Source: JAYTJL01 sp964400155 (GTDB taxonomy: Bacteria > Patescibacteriota > Saccharimonadia > Saccharimonadales > UBA10212). Taken from it: a DNA stretch of 35,374 nt. The translations under genes and the position numbers were made by a program. The stretch covers positions 1-35,374 of the forward strand of contig CAYNSQ010000006.1 of assembly GCA_964400155.1 (NCBI GenBank), read 5' to 3'. Position 1 is the stretch's first letter, and the number at the start of each line of letters is the position of its first letter. Positions 7,256 to 13,594 of the stretch are shown here, piece by piece. The notes beneath the pieces were generated by a model. That model had not been told where the DNA came from. It saw only the letters and a program-made list of their open reading frames with translations, and made no database searches.

Positions 7256-8847
7256 ACCGCTGGTTAAATAAGGCTAATGCTCGTCTATCGTTGACTAATG
7301 CTGCGGTACTTTTGATAGGTGCCACAATGTTTGGTCAATTATTGGGCTTTGTCAGAATCCAGGTAATTAATGGTAATTTTAACAGTGTCGGAAACGTTAC
7401 TACCGATGCCTATTTTGCCGCATTTAAAATTCCGGACTTTTTCTTCTACGCGATTGCAGCTGGTGCTTTAGGTGTAGCATTTATGCCTTTCTTGGCTGAC
7501 AAGCTTCAAAAAGGTGATAAGCAATCTATCTGGAAGCTGACTTCCGGTCTACTAAATTTGTTGGGCATTATTATGTTCTTTGTAGGAATAATTCTGTTAG
7601 TGTTTGCCGAGCCACTAATGAGGTTGGTGGTCGGGGATAATCTTAGTACTGAGCAAATGAATGACGCTGTTACCATAATGCGCATCGTGGCATTTAACCC
7701 TTTACTGTTTACTATCTCCGGTATTTTAACTAGCTTGCAGCAAACATTTGGTCGTTTTTTCTTCTTTGCTCTTGCTCCAATTTTGTATAACAGCTGTATT
7801 ATTGCCAGTGTCTTTATTTTTAAAGATACACTCGGGTTGGTGGGGCTGGGAGTTGGAGCGCTTGCGGGCGCTCTGTTGCAGTTGGCTATTGTAATGTTTG
7901 GTCTTGTTGGTATGCGATTTCGATATATTCCTAAAATCTTCTGGAAAGACCCTGATTTTATTCGAATACTTCGCAATTTGCCACCTCGTTCAGTTGACCA
8001 AGGAATTGATTCAATTAACTCAATTGTAGAGACTAATCGTGCGGCAACTTTGGGGGTTGGACGAATTACTGCTTATGAAAATGCTTATACATTGCATTTA
8101 GTCCCTATTATGTTAGTCGGCACTACAATTGCAACGGCAGCATTTCCCAGGCTGAACGATCGCCTAGCCCAAGGCAGACCGGATTTGTTTAGGCGAGACT
8201 TTATTCGAGTTCTAAGGGCGATGATATGGATCATTATGCCCATAGCAGTAATTACTTTTATAACAAGAGCCTATTTAGCACGGTTGATATTCAAGAATAT
8301 TAACCCTGAAATATCTATAATTTTAGGGTTCTTAGTTGGTGCGATTATTTTTAGAACCATTTATAGCCTAATTTCACGGTATTTCTATACTAATAAAGAC
8401 ACAAGAACACCGCTATATGTCTCCCTTTTTGCTATAGGACTAAACATATTCTTAGCTTTTACACTTGCCAAACCTATTATGGAGGGTGGTTATGGCATCG
8501 CTGGGCTGGCAATTGCTCAATCAGTTGTGGCTGCTGCTGAAGTCCTAATTTTGGGCATTATTATGGCCTATAGAGACAGGCATATTTTCACTTTTGCATT
8601 TTGGGGAGCAATAATAAAGATACTTTCAGTCACAGGATTTACCCTTGTGACTGCTTATTTAGCCAAGTCGATTGTACCGCTATATGCGACTGACAAAGGA
8701 TTTATAACTCTGGGTACTAAAATGCTGTTTATTATTGTACCGACCATTACGGTGCACATTGCTATATCATCATTGTTTAGTCTTGAAGAAGCAGCACCGG
8801 TTACTAAGAAGTTAAAACAAATTGTTCTAAAACCAATCAAAATCTAG
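7252..8847 (+). CDS. murJ: lipid II flippase MurJ (MviN family)
   Basis: This 531-aa polytopic protein flips lipid II across the membrane for peptidoglycan synthesis. The N-terminus matches MurJ: ATMFGQLLGFVRIQVINGNF, then TDAYFAAFKIPDFFFYAIAAGALGVAFMPF in adjoining parts, with the conserved A-F-x-I-P-D-F-F stretch. PRSVDQGIDSINSIVET (near 245-261) fits the MviN middle, and about 14 hydrophobic helices can be counted, the expected number. The length is normal. The start at 7252 has no ribosome binding site. It overlaps the stop of a 16-codon frame, which suggests coupling. With the MurC-like ligase at 1991-3286 this window holds two steps of wall synthesis. Confidence 0.92.
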   Translation: MNRWLNKANARLSLTNAAVLLIGATMFGQLLGFVRIQVINGNFNSVGNVTTDAYFAAFKIPDFFFYAIAAGALGVAFMPFLADKLQKGDKQSIWKLTSGLLNLLGIIMFFVGIILLVFAEPLMRLVVGDNLSTEQMNDAVTIMRIVAFNPLLFTISGILTSLQQTFGRFFFFALAPILYNSCIIASVFIFKDTLGLVGLGVGALAGALLQLAIVMFGLVGMRFRYIPKIFWKDPDFIRILRNLPPRSVDQGIDSINSIVETNRAATLGVGRITAYENAYTLHLVPIMLVGTTIATAAFPRLNDRLAQGRPDLFRRDFIRVLRAMIWIIMPIAVITFITRAYLARLIFKNINPEISIILGFLVGAIIFRTIYSLISRYFYTNKDTRTPLYVSLFAIGLNIFLAFTLAKPIMEGGYGIAGLAIAQSVVAAAEVLILGIIMAYRDRHIFTFAFWGAIIKILSVTGFTLVTAYLAKSIVPLYATDKGFITLGTKMLFIIVPTITVHIAISSLFSLEEAAPVTKKLKQIVLKPIKI

Positions 8848-8866
8848 TCTGATCTTCTTCTACCTC

Positions 8867-8875
8867 TGTTATAAT
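8867..8875 (+). promoter_or_regulatory. extended -10 promoter of lepA
   Basis: TGTTATAAT gives TG-n-TATAAT, an extended -10 (TATAAT at 8870-8875), 8 bases before the lepA ATG. No ribosome binding site lies between, so the mRNA is probably leaderless or nearly so. Confidence 0.6.
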
Positions 8876-8883
8876 AGGGAAGA

Positions 8884-10665
8884 ATGAATCAGGACCATAT
8901 ACGCAACTTTTGCATTATTGCTCATATTGACCACGGCAAGTCAACGCTTGCCGATAGGTTACTTGAAATTACAGGTACTGTTGAAAAACGCAACATGAAG
9001 GCCCAGCTGCTTGATAAGATGGACCTAGAACAAGAACGTGGCATTACTATCAAACTTGCCCCTGTTCGAATGAAGTACAAGGACCACGAGCTTAATTTAA
9101 TTGATACTCCCGGACATGTGGACTTTAGTTATGAGGTATCACGTAGTTTGCAGGCCTGCGAAGGCGCAATTCTGGTTGTCGATGCATCACAAGGCATCCA
9201 AGCTCAAACTCTTGCTAACGTCTACCTGGCTCTGGCACAGGATTTAACAATAATTCCAGTATTGAACAAAATAGATCTACCGGCTGCTGACGTTGAAAAG
9301 GTTAGTGCTGAAGTTATAAGTCTGTTAGGATGCAAAAAAGAAGATATCCTACACATTAGCGCTAAGACTGGGCAGGGCGTTGAGCAAGTACTAGAAAAAG
9401 TTGTTGCTGAGGTTCCACCACCAAGAGGACAGGTAAATCTTCCAGCCCGAGCGTTGATTTTTGATAGCTACTATGATGATTACAGAGGTGTAATCCTCTA
9501 TGTAAGAGTTGTAGACGGCTCTATTTCTAAAGGGTCCCAAATTAAAATGATGGCTACTGCCGCTGACGGAATTGCACTGGAAATTGGCCACATTAGCCCG
9601 GATTTGGTACAAGACAAAGAACTGCGCACCGGGGAAATTGGCTACGTTGTAACTAACTTAAAAAGCACCCGCGAAGCACGTGTGGGTGATACTGTAACAA
9701 TCCTTAGCAGTCCTGCTTTGGAGGCATTGCCAGGCTATAAGAACGTACAGCCTTTTGTTTATGCTGGGTTTTTCCCTGAAAGTAACGAACATTACCAAAC
9801 TTTAAAAGAAGCTGTAGAAAAATTATCACTTAGTGACTCCGCTCTTCATATAGAACCAGAAAATTCACCAGTGCTTGGTTTTGGACTTCGTATTGGTTTT
9901 TTGGGCCTACTTCATATGGACATTGTCAGGGAACGGCTGGAACGTGAATACAACTTGGACTTAATTATCACCAATCCCTCGACTGATTATCAGATTAGGT
10001 TAAACAACGGTGAAGAATTAGACATTAAATCTGCTTCTGAGTTGCCAGATGCTTCTCTTGTAGCCGAAATAAAAGAACCTTGGGTAAAGGGTGAAATAGT
10101 TTGCCCGGGTAGCTATGTCGGTGCAGTCCTACAACTAATAGTGGGTGCGCGAGGCTTGCAAAAACATCTCAGTTACGTGGATGCCCAGCTAGCGGTAATT
10201 GATTTTGAAGCACCGCTTGCTAATCTTCTGACGGACTTTTATGATGATCTTAAAAGTTCAACTTCTGGTTATGGTTCATTCAACTACGAACTGGATGACT
10301 ACCGCGCCGAAGATCTAGTCAGAGTTGATTTTTATGTAGCAGGTGACAAGGTGGATGCTCTAAGTGTGATGTCGCATCGCAGTGAAGCCGACAGGCTGGC
10401 AAGATCGACTGTAGAAAAATTAAAAGAAGTTATTCCACGTCAGCAATTTAAAGTTGCTTTACAAGCAGGGATTGGCGGTAAATTTATTGCTCGAGAAGAT
10501 ATAAGTGCATATCGTAAAGATGTTACAACCGGCCTTTACGGTGGTGATGTTTCACGAAAGAAAAAAGTCTTGGCCAAGCAGAAGAAAGGTAAAGAGCGTA
10601 TGAAACGATTTGGAAAAGTAGATATGCCAGCCGAAGCCTTTGCCGTAATGTTAAAAAGAGATTAG
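8884..10665 (+). CDS. lepA: elongation factor 4 (LepA), GTPase
   Basis: This 593-aa ribosomal GTPase can move stalled ribosomes back by one codon and affects initiation and 30S assembly. The GTP-binding motifs are clear: G1 AHIDHGKST (13-21), G2 around RGITIK, G3 DTPGHVDF, G4 NKIDLP. The LepA-specific C-terminal domain is present, with YGSFNYELDDYRAEDLVRVDF and the end DVTTGLYGGDVSRKKKVLAKQKKGKERMK in adjoining parts. Length matches E. coli LepA (599 aa). An extended -10 sits 8 bases before the ATG. The guanylate-kinase-like genes follow after 11 and 24 bases and may be cotranscribed. Confidence 0.97.
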   Translation: MNQDHIRNFCIIAHIDHGKSTLADRLLEITGTVEKRNMKAQLLDKMDLEQERGITIKLAPVRMKYKDHELNLIDTPGHVDFSYEVSRSLQACEGAILVVDASQGIQAQTLANVYLALAQDLTIIPVLNKIDLPAADVEKVSAEVISLLGCKKEDILHISAKTGQGVEQVLEKVVAEVPPPRGQVNLPARALIFDSYYDDYRGVILYVRVVDGSISKGSQIKMMATAADGIALEIGHISPDLVQDKELRTGEIGYVVTNLKSTREARVGDTVTILSSPALEALPGYKNVQPFVYAGFFPESNEHYQTLKEAVEKLSLSDSALHIEPENSPVLGFGLRIGFLGLLHMDIVRERLEREYNLDLIITNPSTDYQIRLNNGEELDIKSASELPDASLVAEIKEPWVKGEIVCPGSYVGAVLQLIVGARGLQKHLSYVDAQLAVIDFEAPLANLLTDFYDDLKSSTSGYGSFNYELDDYRAEDLVRVDFYVAGDKVDALSVMSHRSEADRLARSTVEKLKEVIPRQQFKVALQAGIGGKFIAREDISAYRKDVTTGLYGGDVSRKKKVLAKQKKGKERMKRFGKVDMPAEAFAVMLKRD

Positions 10666-10676
10666 AATTTTATGTA

Positions 10677-11360
10677 ATGACCAAGGAAGAATTCTTAGAA
10701 CAGTTTCCAGCACTAGTCCCTGGCTACCAACCTTCGTCATCAACATTGTCGCAGGTAAGGCAAACAAGTCTTGTTATGGTGGTTGGGCCATCAGGATCTG
10801 GTAAAACAACACTTATCAATAGTTTGAAACTTCCTCAGGTATTGGTGGACACCACTCGTGATTTAAGGCCCGGGGAAGTTGACGGTAAAGATATTTATCA
10901 TATTAGCAACTATGAAAAAGCAATGGAGGAAATTAAAGCCGGTAATTTTGTACAAATAATAGTCGGAGTTTCCGGTGATTTCTATGGAACAAAGCCCACA
11001 TCATATCCTTCCGGTAGCGTTGCTTTAATGCCGGTTCTTGCAGATGTAGTTCCACTTTTTCGTTCTATAGGTTTTAAATCAACTGTCACTATTTTTATTA
11101 CCCCTCCAACGTACTTGGAATGGATGAAACGTCTTGGTACTCATTCCATGGATGCGGGGCTTTTAGATAGACGCTTGGCGGAAGCCTACCGATCTTTTGA
11201 CTTTGCCTTAAAAGACCAACAGACTCACTTCATTCTTAATGATGAAGTGGATAAAGCTGTTTTTCAGATTAATGAACTTATCATTAATTCAAAAGTCCAA
11301 AATGTAAGAGAATTAACAGCCCGCGTTGCAACCGAAGAAATATTTTCTCATCTAAAATAA
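10677..11360 (+). CDS. guanylate-kinase-like P-loop protein, divergent
   Basis: This 227-aa protein has the guanylate kinase fold. The P-loop is GPSGSGKTT (37-45), and the GMP-binding loop TTRDLRPGEVDG (59-70) keeps both arginines (R61, R64). Y103-G104-T105 match the conserved YGT. Two acidic GMP-binding positions of classical kinases look lost: the glutamate before YGT (here FVQIIVGVSGDFYGT) and the aspartate of the ID-V-Q-G motif (here ALMPVLADV). The N-terminus has about 30 extra residues. It lies 11 bases after lepA and 24 before a second paralogue. It may be a degenerate kinase or act on another nucleotide; GMP kinase activity should not be assumed. Confidence 0.75.
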   Translation: MTKEEFLEQFPALVPGYQPSSSTLSQVRQTSLVMVVGPSGSGKTTLINSLKLPQVLVDTTRDLRPGEVDGKDIYHISNYEKAMEEIKAGNFVQIIVGVSGDFYGTKPTSYPSGSVALMPVLADVVPLFRSIGFKSTVTIFITPPTYLEWMKRLGTHSMDAGLLDRRLAEAYRSFDFALKDQQTHFILNDEVDKAVFQINELIINSKVQNVRELTARVATEEIFSHLK

Positions 11361-11384
11361 CACTAATGCTTTAAACTATATTTA

Positions 11385-12080
11385 ATGCCGCCTACTTTGC
11401 ACCATCAGCTAATCGAAGCAGTACGCGGATATAAAATGCCAGCCTCCGCAACTGAGTTACTTGTTCAATACAAGCCTTTAATTATCAGTGGCGTCACAGC
11501 GGCAGGCAAAGACACAATTCTCAGTTATATAGAGAGTAGTAGCCAATGGCGACATTCCGTGACTCATACAACACGTAGCCCAAGAGCCGGAGAAGTAGAT
11601 GGAATTAATTATTGGTTTGTTAATGAAGAAAGCATGCTAGAACTGCTTAAAAACCAGTCAATGATAGAGGCGCAGACTATTCATGGTAATACCGTTTATG
11701 GGACCAGTTTAAAAGCTTACAGAGATGTGCTCAGCCAAGGACACAAACCGCTACTCAGGATTGATATACAAGGGATCAAAGAACTGACTAACCATATTCC
11801 GGATTTACGAGCAACCTTTATATTGCCACCTAGTTTTGAAGAATGGATGCAAAGGATTGAACGACGAGGCAGGATGAGTCATATTGAGAAGATTCAAAGA
11901 CTACGAAGTGCTCAGACAGAAATCAAAGAAGCATTGCTATCAAGACATTTCATATTTATAGTCAACAAAGATGTTCCAACAGCTGCTAGTGAGATTATTA
12001 ATTCGGTCACTGATGGGCCAACACAGCATCACAATAGAGAACTAGCGAATCGGTTAATCGATAGCATAGCGCATTATTAA
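11385..12080 (+). CDS. guanylate kinase family protein (second paralogue)
   Basis: This 231-aa protein is closer to classical guanylate kinase, which makes GDP from GMP and ATP. P-loop SGVTAAGKDT (35-44), nucleotide loop HTTRSPRAGEVDG (61-73) with R64 and R67, YGTS (105-108) and the intact RIDIQG (125-130) whose D127 contacts GMP. A lid follows with RIERRGRMSH and an arginine-rich stretch. The N-terminal 28 residues are an extension. It is the better candidate for the cell's GMP kinase, though the conserved glutamate before YGTS is unclear. The next element downstream is the CIRCE-controlled chaperone operon, which starts 10 bases later. Confidence 0.82.
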   Translation: MPPTLHHQLIEAVRGYKMPASATELLVQYKPLIISGVTAAGKDTILSYIESSSQWRHSVTHTTRSPRAGEVDGINYWFVNEESMLELLKNQSMIEAQTIHGNTVYGTSLKAYRDVLSQGHKPLLRIDIQGIKELTNHIPDLRATFILPPSFEEWMQRIERRGRMSHIEKIQRLRSAQTEIKEALLSRHFIFIVNKDVPTAASEIINSVTDGPTQHHNRELANRLIDSIAHY

Positions 12081-12089
12081 GCAAAATAA

Positions 12090-12116
12090 CTAGCACTCAG
12101 GGTTGACGAGTGCCAA
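12090..12116. promoter_or_regulatory. CIRCE operator 1 (HrcA binding site)
   Basis: TAGCACTC (12091-12098), nine spacer bases, then GAGTGCCAA (12108-12116). This fits the CIRCE consensus TTAGCACTC-N9-GAGTGCTAA with two mismatches. It overlaps the -35 (TTGACG, 12103-12108), so bound HrcA should block RNA polymerase. Confidence 0.93.
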
Positions 12117-12129
12117 TTTGTGCTATAAT
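12103..12129 (+). promoter_or_regulatory. promoter of the hrcA-dnaK operon
   Basis: TTGACG (12103-12108) lies inside CIRCE 1 and TATAAT (12124-12129) is preceded by TG-n, an extended -10. The 15-base spacing is short, which the extended -10 can compensate for. Transcription should start near 12136. Confidence 0.75.
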
Positions 12130-12137
12130 ATGGATTC

Positions 12138-12164
12138 TTAGCAGTTAATGCTAAAGAGTGCCAA
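12138..12164. promoter_or_regulatory. degenerate second CIRCE-like site in the hrcA leader
   Basis: TTAGCAGTT (12138-12146), exactly nine bases, GAGTGCCAA (12156-12164). The right half has 8 of 9 consensus bases and the left half 6 of 9. It fills the expected leader right up to the ATG at 12166, so HrcA could also act as a roadblock here. Confidence 0.6.
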
Positions 12165-12165
12165 A

Positions 12166-12867
12166 ATGACTGATAGACAAAATAAAATCTTACAAGCCAT
12201 AGTAGAACAATACGCTGAAGTAGCTAGTCCGGTCGGCTCTAGTCTGCTTGCAAGAGCATTTGGTGTGTCTAGTGCTACGATTCGTGCTGAAATGGCAGAA
12301 CTTGAGCATCAAGGCTATATTCACCAACCACACACTAGTTCCGGTCGTGTCCCCACCGATAAGGGCTATAGGTTTTATGTTAATAATTTACAAAATTCAG
12401 ACAAAGATTTAACGCTAAGAGACCAGAGAGCATTAGAGGCTAGAGTTTCATCAGGTAGCGTGCCAGAACACACAATTAGAAATACTGTAGATACACTGGT
12501 TGAGCTAACGCATAACCTAGGCCTAGCAACTATAGGCAACCAACTATATATGAGTGGTTTATCTAATTTATTCGGACAACCAGAATTTATGCAGGCTGGT
12601 CAGGTCCAGGAGGTTGCGAGGCTTCTGGACAACTTACAGCCTTGGCTACAAGAAACTGCTCCCAACAAACCTTTGAGTGTGTATATTGGCCACGAAAATC
12701 CAATAGGGCGTAATAGCGGATGCAGTCTAATCATTAGCCGTTATCGCAGTCCTTTTAGTGACAATAGTTACATAGGGGTACTCGGTCCGACGCGTCAGAG
12801 CTATCGTGATGTAATGAACCTTGTCGGAAAAGCAGGGAGAGCATTAGAGGAGTCGTTGTATGAATAA
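12166..12867 (+). CDS. hrcA: heat-inducible transcription repressor HrcA (short form)
   Basis: HrcA binds CIRCE and represses class I heat-shock genes; GroEL helps keep it active in model species. The N-terminal winged helix is clear: VGSSLLARAF, SSATIRAEMAELEHQGYI, and the signature HTSSGRVPTDKGYRFYV. I chose the ATG at 12166 (MTDRQNKIL) because an upstream in-frame ATG at 12148 falls inside the second CIRCE-like site, and family members start at M-x-T/D-R-Q-x-K-I-L. This gives 233 aa against about 340 in most bacteria, so part of the GAF-like or inserted dimerisation region is missing. The last 8 bases overlap grpE (ATGAATAA), which indicates coupling. Confidence 0.92.
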   Translation: MTDRQNKILQAIVEQYAEVASPVGSSLLARAFGVSSATIRAEMAELEHQGYIHQPHTSSGRVPTDKGYRFYVNNLQNSDKDLTLRDQRALEARVSSGSVPEHTIRNTVDTLVELTHNLGLATIGNQLYMSGLSNLFGQPEFMQAGQVQEVARLLDNLQPWLQETAPNKPLSVYIGHENPIGRNSGCSLIISRYRSPFSDNSYIGVLGPTRQSYRDVMNLVGKAGRALEESLYE

Positions 12868-13369
12868 GCCAAAAGCACAAAACTTGCCTGCCGGCAGGCA
12901 GGGCCAAAAGTTAAAAGCCGATGCTTTGCAGCAACAAGTACTAGAACTCACTGAAGCATTGCAACGTGAGAGGGCAGATGCCGACAATGTTCGTCGAAGA
13001 GCTGAAGCAGAAAAGCTCCAGCTGGCTACTTTTTACAAGGTAATGATTTTGCAGGACTTACTTCCAGCGATAGATAAATTAGAGTTAGGTTTGAAGCACG
13101 CACCAAAAGATTTGGTTGAAAACGATTATGTAAAAGGAATCCAGAATGTTGCTAAAGAATTTGATAAGGCTTTAGAATCAATTGGACTGGAAAAGATCAA
13201 AACAGTGGGTGAGAAATTCGACCCTGCACTGCATGAAGCAATCAGCGTTGAAGATGATGGTGGCGAGGTTGAAGTTATTTGCGAGGAACTTCAACCTGGC
13301 TACCGACTTGGTGATGAAATTATTCGACACGCTTTGGTAAAAGTTAATAGAGGAAAAAATAATGAGTGA
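12860..13369 (+). CDS. grpE: nucleotide exchange factor GrpE
   Basis: GrpE releases ADP from DnaK. This 169-aa protein has the long helix (about 20-75, ALQQQVLELTEALQRERADADNVRRRAE in adjoining parts) that forms the dimer coiled coil. LQDLLPAIDKLELGL starts the helical bundle, and the C-terminal beta domain has the family motif EKFDPALHEAIS and LQPGYRLGDEIIRHALVKVN. The N-terminal stretch L9-PAGRQG-15 is encoded by a 16-bp palindromic repeat. It overlaps hrcA upstream and orf72 downstream by 8 bp each, so the four cistrons are translationally linked. Confidence 0.95.
   Translation: MNKPKAQNLPAGRQGQKLKADALQQQVLELTEALQRERADADNVRRRAEAEKLQLATFYKVMILQDLLPAIDKLELGLKHAPKDLVENDYVKGIQNVAKEFDKALESIGLEKIKTVGEKFDPALHEAISVEDDGGEVEVICEELQPGYRLGDEIIRHALVKVNRGKNNE
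12885..12900. repeat. 16-bp palindromic repeat inside grpE (LPAGRQG)
   Basis: TGCCTGCCGGCAGGCA is a perfect 16-bp palindrome that adds the in-frame peptide LPAGRQG near the GrpE N-terminus. Palindromes with this core, and proteins with LPAGRQG or the equivalent peptides from other frames, recur in CPR genomes from my general knowledge. Only one copy is present in this window. Confidence 0.75.
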
Positions 13370-13580
13370 AAAAATTATCCACGTTGACTTTATTAGTGGA
13401 AAAAGAATAAAGCCGGCAGAAGCTCATGATTCTTACACATTTAACAGAGCCGTTAGCATGCTCACTGAGCTAGGTGTGGATCATCCAGATGCTCGTGAAG
13501 CGTTAAGTTTTTTATCAGAAAATGAACAAATTGAAGCTTTAAAGTCAGCTGAATATTATATTAACCCCAATGCAAGTTAA
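13362..13580 (+). CDS. unknown 72-aa protein between grpE and dnaK
   Basis: The 72-aa frame starts at an ATG that overlaps the grpE stop by 8 bp (ATGAGTGA) and ends 14 bases before dnaK, whose ribosome binding site follows. The sequence is soluble and mixed: MSEKIIHVDFISGKRIK suggests a beta hairpin, then a helical part with LTELGVDHPDAREALSFL and SENEQIEALKSAEYYI. I do not recognise a family. Its position, with the tight overlap, says it is made with GrpE and DnaK, so a role as a chaperone cofactor or heat-shock protein is an inference. Confidence 0.75.
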   Translation: MSEKIIHVDFISGKRIKPAEAHDSYTFNRAVSMLTELGVDHPDAREALSFLSENEQIEALKSAEYYINPNAS

Positions 13581-13581
13581 A

Positions 13582-13587
13582 AAGGAG
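13582..13587 (+). promoter_or_regulatory. dnaK ribosome binding site
   Basis: AAGGAG lies 7 bases before the ATG at 13595. It is a strong site within the operon, suited to the high demand for DnaK, and contrasts with the site-less start-proximal genes elsewhere. Confidence 0.7.
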
Positions 13588-13594
13588 AAATAAT

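Noticed and set aside
7506..7976. 156-codon minus-strand frame opposite murJ
   Set aside because: It lies wholly inside murJ, has no ribosome binding site or promoter and reads as a shadow of the plus frame.
12148..12165. hrcA start at 12148
   Set aside because: This ATG lies inside the second CIRCE-like site and adds residues that do not match the family start; the next ATG at 12166 does.
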